Source: Xestospongia bergquistia (lineage: Eukaryota; Porifera; Demospongiae; Haplosclerida; Petrosiidae). From it: DNA of 64,000 nt. A model generated the notes under the pieces. The model searched no databases. It was not told the DNA's origin and saw nothing but the letters and a program-made list of their open reading frames with translations. Both the position numbers and the translations under genes were made by a program. The stretch covers positions 3,267,821 through 3,331,820 of the forward strand of contig OZ014417.1 of the NCBI GenBank assembly GCA_963965975.1. Reading direction: 5' to 3'. Below are positions 52,901-62,718 of the stretch, piece after piece; position 1 is the first letter of the stretch, and each line of letters begins with the position of its first letter.

Positions 52901-55900
52901 TTTTTCACAACCAATTACCTTCAAAACAGATGAAGCTAGTATGTTTCTATTATATGCTGTTATTAATTATTATAATAATAATTGTAGCACCCAGAAGTTC
53001 CCCAAAAGATATCAATGCAACAGTTACCTCCCCTTACTCTGCTGTACTCACTTGGGCTCCACCTCTTCTAGATCAACAACTTGACAGTGTTATTGTTTAC
53101 ATCATCAATGTCACGATATTAGAGACCAATGAAACCTTTCTTCTCTTTTCCAACACTACTTCACTGACAGTTAATGGTCTCAGACCTTTTAGGAACTATA
53201 TATTTATTATTGCTGCTCAAAACAGTATTGGTATTGGACCATACAGTGCTGTCTTCATAATCACCACTCCACAAGATGGTATTTACATTATGTCCTGTAA
53301 AATAACCTGTATATATTTAGTCTTCACATCAATATTACTGTTCTCTCTCTCTCTTTCTCTTTCTCTCTCTCAGCTCCTTCAGCTCCACCTACTATGGCCC
53401 TCACTTCATCAATAACTTCAAAAGGATTTACCATTAGTTGGAATCCACCAGGATATAACAATCAAAATGGAGTCATTATTTACTATTATGTTTCTATAGT
53501 AGAAGTTGAGACTGGTTCTATTTTCCAGTATATTTCCTACACTACTACACTTACTATACAATCTCTTCATCCAGCTTATACTTACCAATATAGAATTGCT
53601 GCATACACTATAGGATTGGGACCATACTCTGATCCAATCAATATTACAACAGCTGAGGAAGGTAAACCGTTATGTCCTTTAAATGTTGTAATTTTTTTCT
53701 GTAGCTCCAAGTCAAGCTCCTCAAAGTTTATCTGGTATTGCATCTTCATCAACTTCTATTACTTTTTCATGGAGTCCACCACTTCCTGAATATAGGAATG
53801 GACTGATTATCTCATATTATGTCAACATTACATTTATTCAGACTGGTATATATGTGTGTTACACAACTAAAGACACTACCTTTACAATCACTGGATTAAT
53901 TCCCTACACTTCATACTCCTGTATTGTAGCAGCAGCAACTAGTATTGGACGTGGACCATTTACTACTTTGTTAACTATTACAACACCAGAGGATGGTATG
54001 ATAACTAATAATATTATCAATGAATTATACTTGTCTCTTTAGCTCCAAAAAGTCCTCCAATTATTACTACATATTATGCAATTGACTCCAGGACAGTGGC
54101 TTTTCAATGGGATCCTCCTCCACCACAAGATCATAATGGCATTATAAGAGAGTATGTAGTAACAATCTCAATAGTAGGAAGTAATGAAACTCAGACACAA
54201 ACATTTACTGGCACTACTGCTATCATTGGGTCACTGATCCCATCATTTACATATCAGTTTACAGTAGCAGCTTACACTATAGCAAGTGGACCATACAGTA
54301 CTAGTGTTAATATTACTTTACCAGAAGATGGTTAGTTACTTTAAGGGACAAGCATCTTTGTCATTTTAAAATATATATTCTTCATAGTTCCAAGTGGATT
54401 CCCACAAGATGTGTCTGTTAACAACACAACACCCTATTCTATTTCTCTGAAGTGGAATCCGCCTCCTTCAAAACAACAAAATGGAGCTATCATTCGTTAC
54501 ATTGTCAATGTCACTAATATCGATACTTTAGAAACCATACAGTATTATAGTACTGTAACTAGTATTACTATAATTGGACTAGATCCATATACTACGTATG
54601 TATGTGTAGTAGCTGCTGAGACAACCATTGGAGTTGGACCATTTACTCACTCATCCTTCACAATTCAAACAAAAGAAGCAGGTACTATTTGTACTAGTTA
54701 TTAATAAACCTTAATTTAATATAACCTTCCACAGCACCTGATAGCTCTCCTCAACATCCCAGTGCTATAGCTCTTAGTCCAACTAGTATTAACATTACTT
54801 GGGATCCTCCAATTCTAAAAGATCACAATGGTGTCATTAGAGAATATCGTATCAATATAACAGAGGCATTGACAGGTCTTCAAATACAAGAGATCACCAA
54901 TCAAACTCAAATAATTATTGATGGACTAAAACCTTACCACATATATCACTGTTATATTGTAGCTGTCACAGTAGATGAAGGACCTTATACAGTGGCTGTG
55001 TCTGTTCTAACTGAAGAAGCTGGTAAGTATGCTGACAATGATTTATTTCATCTTGTTCTTAAAATATAGCACCATCTGCACCACCTCAGTCATTGGTTGT
55101 GACAGTAACCAGTTCTACTTCTGTGTTTATTTCATGGAATCCACCTCCTGCACTTACACAAAATGGAATTATTAGAGAATATTCTGTTATAGTACATAAT
55201 GTAAAGTCTGGAGTGGACCTAACATTCTTTACACTCCATACTCAGTTAAATATATCTGTTCTCAGTCCATATACTACATATAGTGTAAAAGTAGCTGCTA
55301 TCACTGTTGCTTCTGGTCCATTTACTAATACCTTCAATATCACCACTCTTCAAGATGGTATGTACATAAAATGCAAAAAATGCAAATTGTTATTCTAATG
55401 TCTTGTTACAGTACCCACAAGTCCTCCAGAACAGTTCAATGCATCAGCAATAAATGGAGTTAGTCTTCAATTACAGTGGTCACCTCCTAATCCATCTGGA
55501 AGTAATGGAATTATTCAATACTACAATATAACTATTGTGGAACAAGAAACTGGCACTGTTTTCTACAATATAACAACATCTATCTCTATAATTATTTCAA
55601 ATCTTCATCCTTATTACACATACAAGTGTACAGTGTCAGCAGTGACTATAGGGAATGGACCAGTGGCTAGTCTTGTCATACAAATGCCAGAAGAAGGTTT
55701 GTGATACAACTATTTAATTTATAAATATCTTTCTGCCTATAGCTCCTGCTAGTGGTCCAGATAACATAATATCTACACATATAACATCTACAGTCATTAC
55801 TATTATGTGGGATGAGTTACCCAGTGAAGATGAAAATGGTATCATTAGATACTACCTAGTGAATGTAACAGAGACAAATACTGGATACCATTATCAAACT

Positions 55901-58900
55901 ACATCAACTACTACAGACATTACTCTTAGTAATCTACATCCATATTATACATACAGTGTAACTGTAGCAGCTTATACTATAGAAGAGGGACCTTTCTCTA
56001 CTCCTTTGTTTATTACTACATTACAAGATGGTATGTCTATCATTGGTATCATATGTATTATAAATCTCTTTAAAATACAGTGCCTTCTAGTTCTCCTATA
56101 AGATTAAGGGTCACTATAGAGAGCTCATCACTTATTTATATTGAATGGTCTCCACCTCCATCATCTGAACATAATGGAGTGATAACTGGCTATAATATAT
56201 CTCTTATTGACACTACAACTGGTCATGAGATCTATTTAGTATCTCATAATATATCCATCTCTGTTGATTCACTCCACCCATATACTATTTATCAATACAG
56301 AATTGCTGCATTCACATCAGTTGGACTAGGACCATATTCCAATTTATTGACATTTCAAACACAAGAATCAGGTATATGATAATGACATTGATCAAATCTT
56401 TTTAGTATTACTTCATATACAGCACCTTCTTCATCTCCTAAGAATGTATCAATAGTAACTATAACATCAACTACAATAAAGCTATCTTGGCTACCTCCAC
56501 CACCCAACAGTCATAATGGTATTATCAAAAGTTATGTGGTAAAACTTCAAGAGATCAACACTGGCACAATACTATATTACAATGTTACAGATACAGAAAT
56601 CACTGTATCTTCTCTTCATCCATATTATATGTATGAGTGTAGAATAGCTGCAGTTACTGTGTCAACAGGACCATTTAGTACTGTACTTACTGTAATAACA
56701 AAACAAGCTGGTAAGAAAACATGATATATTATTAAATACTGATTACCATTTACTTTAGCTCCAATTGGTTCACCTACTGATATAGTTGTGATAGCAGTAG
56801 ACTCATTCACTCTTAATATTACCTGGGGACAACCTCCTATTGATCAGATCAATGGAATTATCCAATATTATATTGTTTTAGTGTCTGTTTTGGAAACATC
56901 AAATCACTTTCAGTACAATAGTTCTGATACAAGTCTTCTTCTTACTAAACTTCATCCATATTACACATATACTGTATTAGTTGCTGCAGTTACTGTGGGT
57001 ACAGGACCCTATTCAATTAGTGACGCTATCAAAACCCCATCTAGTGGTAAGATTATGTTCTTTTTTTCAACTATAATAATAAAGAAGTTGTAAATATATA
57101 TAAACCTTTTAACATCTATGAATCATTGACTTACTAGTATTCATCATTTATATTTAGCTCCTAGTGGTCCACCTCAATATATTAGTGGCATTGCATTGAG
57201 TTCTACTAAAATACATTTATCATGGGAACCTCCTTTATCTCATCATCAAAATGGAGTGATACAATCATACACTGTCACTGTATTTGAAGTGAACACTAAC
57301 ACTACTCATGAAGTCCATCAAGACATCTTAAATACCAGTATCACTTTAACTGGACTCCATCCTAATTATGAATATAAATTATCAGTAGCAGCATACACTG
57401 TTGGATTAGGTCCATCTTCATTTGTTTATGTAACCACATTACAAGATGGTAAATATTCATTTGTTAATGACTAAACTACTATTGATCTATCCTATAGTTC
57501 CTAATGGATCTCCAAGATATTTGACTGTCAATATTACTAGCTCCTCTACTGTGACACTACATTGGAGTCCTCCAGATTCTCATCTCTTAAATGGTGCTAT
57601 CCAACATTATATTATCACACTAAGCAACACTGAAACTGGGCAGTCAACATTGTTGACATCAGAAAATACAACTTTCTATATAAATAACTTACATCCATTT
57701 TATACCTACAGTTGTAGTGTTGTTGCTGTAACAGTTGGTTCTAGTCCTGCCATTAACATCTCATTTCAAATGCCTGAAGATGGTAAGTGAGAAGGATCAG
57801 ACCAATATACAATTCTCTAAAGACTATACAGAGCTTTAAATTGGTTTTTAATTACTTATACTATAATTTTGTCTTCTATATATGTATATATATCAGCACC
57901 TTCTGCTGCTCCTTCAATTTTAATGGCAAATAATGTGTCATCAAATTCATTCACATTGAACTGGCAGCCACCACCTCAAAATACTCATAATGGAATAATA
58001 ATTGGCTATGATATTACTACACTAGAAATAAACTCTGGCACAACATACACTAACTTTACATCACATACATCTATTGTCCTCAATTTCTTACATCCTTACT
58101 ATCAATACAACTGTACAGTAGCTGCTGTGACTGTATCAGTAGGTCCTACCAGTGACATAGTAACTATACAAACATTACAAGCAGGTATGTTTTTTAAATG
58201 ATACTGCTAGTTAAATTGCTGTAATTTTCTATTGTAGCTCCCAGTAGTCCACCAATGTTATTGATTGTCTCTGCTATGAATTCTCACTCAATCAACATAT
58301 CTTGGAGTCCTCCTCCTGTGAATAAAGTCAATGGAATTATCCAGTATTATTTTGTCAATATATCTGTAATGGAGACCTCACAGACTCTTTACTTTCAAAC
58401 CAGTGATACATCTGTCTCATTAAATGATGTTCATCCTCACTACACATACACTGTTGTAGTGGCTGCTGTTACAATAGCAATTGGACCATTCTCTACAGAG
58501 CAGTCCATTACTACTCCACAAGATGGTAATTATCTATAATAATTTGACATTATAGTTTATTCACTTATATACTTAGTCCCATCCGGACAACCTCAAAATG
58601 TATCTGCTGTTGTTTTAAATGCTACAGCTATTCAATTATATTGGAGTCCTCCATTGGAACATGAACAAAATGGAATTATCACATCATACACAGTTGTAGT
58701 ATTTGAAGTCAATACCAATAGTACTATTGGAAGTTGGAGTGATAACTTAAAGTCAAATGTGATTATAAGCAATCTTCATCCATATTATGAATACAGGTTG
58801 TTAGTGGGAGCAGCAACAGTTATTGGATTAGGTCCATTCTATGAAGTACAAGTACAGACTGATCAAGCAGGTACATTTAGAAAGAAATATTTAAAAAAAT

Positions 58901-61900
58901 TACTATTGCTTTTCACAGCACCTAGTGTTGCACCACAGAATGTACTAGTTAATGTAACAAGTTCATCTTCTGCCACTATACAATGGAGCCCTCCAGATTT
59001 GGATGAACAAAATGGAGTTATTGTTCACTACATGGTCACTATTTTAGACACACAGAGTGATACTACAATGATTTATAATGTTACTGAACTGGTCCTTTAT
59101 ATCAATGATCTACATCCATTTTACATTTATAAATGTAGTGTAACAGCAATAACAATTGATGCCAGTCCTGAGGCTGTTACGTTCTTTCAAATGCTAGAAG
59201 ATGGTTAGATACATCTACTATTATTTAGCATAAAAATCATTTTCCTTTATCTTTAGTTCCATCTGGACCACCAACTAATGTTACAATCACAGTATTGAGT
59301 TATAATTCTCTTATAGTCAGCTGGTTTCCACCTATAATGTCCTTACAAAATGGTGTCATCAGAGAATACACTGTCATCATTAATGACATTAACACAAAAT
59401 CATCTCAAACTGTTTCAGTGATCAATAAAACTAACATTATAATATCTGATTTGAAGTTATTCCATACTTATAGTATACTAGTGTCTGCATCTACTGTTGG
59501 GTTAGGACCATTTGCTGAACCAGTAACTACACAAATCACTGAAGCAAGTAAGTTAATAGATATATTGTCTGGCTGGCTACATTAATACTTCTTAATGTAC
59601 AGGTCCTGGATCATCTCCATCTAACTTTTTGGCTAAAAAAGAAAGTAATTTGACATTACATCTCTCTTGGGTGTCTCCTCCTAAAGAAGATCATAATGGT
59701 ATTTTATTGGGTTATGAATTAACCTGTTCTGGACAAAATAACCACACTATATCTATAAAAATATCAGGAACAAGTGTCTCATTATTTGATCTTCAAAACA
59801 ATACACACTATACTTGTACAGTATGTGCTTATACATCAGCTGGATGTGGACCATATGCTGTGACTTATGTCAGTACATATACAAATTGTGAGTTTCTTGA
59901 CATGTATATGAATGTTGATTGAATCTTTTATAGCTCCAGTTGGTCCTCCTCACTCACTGACTGCCAGCACTACAGCTACAGATATACACTTACAATGGCA
60001 AACTCCATTTGATCCTGAGTCTGTAATCCAAAGCTTTGCTATCACATATCAATTGATAGACACAGTATTTCCTATCACAGCACCTCGTGTAGAAGTGACT
60101 ATAGCTGACATCACAAATACTACATATGTAGTTCAACCACTATTGGTTTCATCAACTTACAAGCTAGTAGTATTTGCAGTGACTCCTGAAGGTACTGGAC
60201 CAGCTAGTGAAAAGATAGTGGTAACAACAAGTGCACCAGGTATGACTTATATTAATGCTTGCCAATATACATCATTGATGATGTTTTTATTTGTAGCTCT
60301 ACATGCACCACAAAATCTTAAGTGTCTTCCAACAAGTTCAAAGAATCTCTTATGTACTTGGGAAGCTCCTTCAATATCTGATTATCAAGTGACCAGTTAT
60401 GAACTTAGTTATAAACTAGTAGATGGATTTGACTACTACCCTGGATATGGAGAGGTGTTGAGTATATTTACCTTGTCAACTGATACACAGCAGTATGACA
60501 TCAGTGATCTGTTACCTTATGGTGGTTATCAAGTTGAAGTAAAAGTTTATCTCACTGCAGTTATTAAGGGGTCAGGATATTCAGATGATTCAGGTTTACC
60601 AGTTGGAAGATCAACAACAGTCAATATTACATATGCTGAAGGTAATAATCATATTATTTGTTATACGGTATCTACAAATTTAATTCACTAGCTCCCACAG
60701 TTTCAGTGAAAAACATTTCTCTTGAGGTAGTGTCTCCAAAATCTGTAAGAGTATCTTGGAAACCTCCAAACAAGAGAGAATGGAAAGGCAAAATTAATGC
60801 TTACAAGATAACTGTTGTTTGTCTAGGTCCAAATGAAGGAATCACAAGCAGTTGTGAATTACAAGATAGCAACATTGCTGTGTTACCTCAAGCTAACAAT
60901 CCTGATCCTAGTTTGGCAATGGAACCATTACAACCAGAACAATATTTAATTAAAGGATTAGAAGAGAATTATGAATTCACCTTTTCAATCAATATTATCA
61001 ATGCTGGTGGAAGTGGATTGCCTTCTACTCCTATATCACAAATAATGCCTCAAGCAGGTCAGTAGCTAGATAATATGTACATACATCAATTTGTTATTAT
61101 AGCTCCTTCTGGACCTCCTGTCAATATAACACTTGTTAGTGTTAGTATTTCCTCTATCAATATAACATGGTTACCACCCGATCCTTTGGATGCTAATGGA
61201 ATAATCACTGGATATAGAGTATTGTTTACAAGAATAGAAATAAAAGAGACTACAAAATGTATTGTACCACCAGAGGAGACTTCATTCTTTAAAAGTGGTT
61301 TGTGTAATTTTAAAACAAGTCACATTGGTTATTGTATCATATAGGACTTCATTACTATGAAAATGTCAGTATACAAATAGCAGCTAAAACTGTTGTTGGT
61401 TGGGGACCTTGGTCATCTGAACATTACTTCTTAACAAGTGAAGACAGTAAGTTACTTTCTAAATTCCACAGTCTGTTCTATAAATACAATTTATAGGATC
61501 AAGTCCTCCTCAATCTTTGAAAGCTACTATTATAAATGATACTACAATTCTATTGACTTGGAAACCACCAGTTGATGCTAAAGGAGTTATAGTTGGATAT
61601 CAAGTTATTTACTCTGGATATGGACAATCTACAGCAGTAAGTTGTTCTCCTCATTGTATATAGTATTTGATACTGTCATAGACTGAATGTGATGGACCTT
61701 ATTTAAGAAATGTGGCAACATCAGAAAATTTACAAGTAGTAATCATTGGTTTAGTGCCTGGGCTATTCTATAAGTTCAAGGTAGACAATCACTTAAAGGA
61801 AGTAATATTCAACATCAGCACAGGTTCGAGCAATAGATGGAGCAGGAAATGGTAGAAATGCTTATGTGACATTATTATTGTCTATAAGTCCTACAATAGA

Positions 61901-62536
61901 TCGTAAGTGAATTAGTTTATATAAGTATGGAATCTTTAACTGTAGCAAAACAAATTTTATGTTTAAATGGATTTAATTTACATTTTAGCCGATACCACTC
62001 AAGCATCTGATAGATATAATATTTTTGTAATTGTCATACCCATTGGACTATTTCTAGCTGTCATAATTGCACTATTACTTTCAGTTGTCTGTATTATGGT
62101 AATTGTGAAGAGGTGTAAAAAACAAAAGTGAGCTACAATTGAAAGAAATTTTAATGATAAATAAATATGTTCAGATATAATAATGAACCAGTTACTATTG
62201 AAAATTCTTCATTGCAATTGCCACTTCGTGACACAAGGTCTGAACATATATCTACCAAAGTAGTCACATTAGATATTTGTCTTATACTCACAGACAAGAC
62301 AGAAGAACTGAAAATGACAGAGGAATAAGTCAGATTAATTTCACTGAAAATGTATGATATACTATAATTTTTAATGTTTGGTCAACAATTGTATATTACA
62401 GCCTGGAATAGAAGACTCCAAAGTTATAGTTAATAAAACAAATCAAATAACAGGCATTGGTAAGATTAAAATATAGTTCTTGTATGTGTGTGATTACAAT
62501 TTTACAGATGAAAGTCCTGAAGAGAGTGTGGTTTGA
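37021..62536 (+). CDS. Gene C: NIDO/Sushi(8)/FN3(~60) giant single-pass receptor
   Basis: A complete gene of 80 inferred exons. Exon lengths sum to 20,106 nt, giving about 6701 aa. Order: signal peptide (M-S-S-Y-L-F-V-L-L-F-L), NIDO (to ~254), five Sushi (~255-564), then three 1602-residue cassettes (each one Sushi plus 16 FN3; ~565-2166, 2167-3768, 3769-5370), 12 more FN3, TM (~6598-6626) and a ~75-residue tail ending E-S-V-V. NIDO+Sushi+FN3 is reminiscent of the matrix protein SNED1, but EGF repeats are absent and a TM is present. The likely role is cell-surface or matrix adhesion or recognition. The three cassettes are nearly identical, so copy number may vary between alleles or be affected by assembly. 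The stop is the TGA at 62534-62536. Confidence 0.87.
37985..39116 (+). other. Gene C exons 5-9: five Sushi/CCP domains
   Basis: Exons 37985-38173, 38226-38414, 38466-38651, 38703-38891 and 38940-39116 each encode one Sushi domain. Each has four Cys in the expected order, a Y-S-C or Y-G-S-T-V-T-Y-S-C centre and a G-x-W before the final P-x-C-Q. All borders are phase 1. The donor after exon 9 (CAAG|gtcaac) is weak; reading through gives a stop at about 39131. Confidence 0.9.
39125..45238 (+). repeat. Gene C cassette A (Sushi + 16 FN3)
   Basis: First of three tandem 6.1-kb units. Exons: Sushi 39510-39698; FN3 39747-40028, 40075-40362, 40415-40702, 40752-41042, 41144-41431, 41475-41765, 41813-42100, 42158-42451, 42505-42792, 42840-43127, 43182-43466, 43513-43800, 43851-44141, 44193-44480, 44529-44816 and 44928-45218. 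It differs from B and C by a 6-bp longer CT tract (41106-41140), a gtaggt donor at 40703 and scattered substitutions. The upstream junction lies in the intron after Sushi 5. Confidence 0.87.
41106..41140 (+). repeat. CT microsatellite in cassette A (variable length)
   Basis: A (CT)n/(CTTT)n tract directly before the AG acceptor of the FN3 exon at 41144. The counterparts near 47228-47255 and 53343-53370 are 6 bp shorter, which accounts for the offset change between cassettes. Confidence 0.85.
45239..51353 (+). repeat. Gene C cassette B (Sushi + 16 FN3)
   Basis: Second unit, 6121 bp (before the CT tract) or 6115 bp (after it) downstream of A. Exons: Sushi 45631-45819; FN3 45868-46149, 46196-46483, 46536-46823, 46873-47163, 47259-47546, 47590-47880, 47928-48215, 48273-48566, 48620-48907, 48955-49242, 49297-49581, 49628-49915, 49966-50256, 50308-50595, 50644-50931 and 51043-51333. 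The intron before its Sushi contains a 27-bp palindrome (45565-45591) that is absent from A and present in C. Some exons carry substitutions not shared by A or C. Confidence 0.87.
51354..57448 (+). repeat. Gene C cassette C (Sushi + 16 FN3)
   Basis: Third unit, constant 6115-bp offset from B. Exons: Sushi 51746-51934; FN3 51983-52264, 52311-52598, 52651-52938, 52988-53278, 53374-53661, 53705-53995, 54043-54330, 54388-54681, 54735-55022, 55070-55357, 55412-55696, 55743-56030, 56081-56371, 56423-56710, 56759-57046 and 57158-57448. After the last FN3 it continues into the gene-A-like order (57498 onward) rather than another Sushi, so this end is the original right flank of the duplication. Confidence 0.87.
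57498..61902 (+). other. Gene C membrane-proximal FN3 array
   Basis: FN3 exons 57498-57782, 57897-58184, 58238-58525, 58577-58870, 58919-59203, 59257-59547, 59603-59887, 59934-60239, 60297-60641 and 60692-61057. Split FN3s follow: 61103-61297+61345-61446 and 61497-61636+61682-61780+61824-61902. The order matches genes A and B, except that the P-S-A-S-P-N-A-L type FN3 expected between 57782 and 57897 is missing. The 60297 exon is 18 nt shorter than its paralogues (in frame). Confidence 0.85.
61989..62536 (+). other. Gene C transmembrane exon and cytoplasmic tail
   Basis: Exons 61989-62127, 62175-62237, 62294-62351, 62402-62459 and 62508-62536. The hydrophobic segment I-F-V-I-V-I-P-I-G to I-M-V-I-V is followed by K-R-C-K-K-Q-K. 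The tail is much diverged from genes A and B and ends E-S-V-V, which fits a class I PDZ-binding C-terminus (S/T-x-hydrophobic). Confidence 0.82.
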
Positions 62537-62718
62537 AAATAATTTTACAGAGTGTAGTCTTTAGGTTTTATGACTATCTACCAATTTATTAGTTTCATAA
62601 ACATTTAGAAATTTGTATAATTTTATTTCCTATTTGTTCCTTCATGGTTCCTCAATGTGCAAAAGTTTTTTTATAGATTTTGTTGTGCAACTATTACAAG
62701 AAATTCAGCAACAATACA
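62537..62718. other. Convergent 3' intergenic region
   Basis: 182 bp between the stop codons of gene C and the minus-strand GPCR gene; the 3' UTRs probably overlap or abut. A minus-strand AATAAA lies inside. Confidence 0.6.
62622..62627 (-). terminator. Putative polyadenylation signal (AATAAA) of the GPCR gene
   Basis: On the minus strand an exact AATAAA hexamer lies about 92 nt past the GPCR stop codon. Positioning is plausible for a short 3' UTR. Confidence 0.55.

Noticed and set aside
39125-57448. Interpretation as CRISPR array or bacterial tandem repeats
   Set aside because: Repeat units are kilobases of spliced coding exons with eukaryotic splice sites; no short direct repeats with unique spacers.
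1-62536. Classical sponge aggregation factor genes
   Set aside because: The expected Calx-beta repeats and wreath-type domain were not seen; these proteins are FN3/Sushi/NIDO/VWA receptors with a transmembrane helix.
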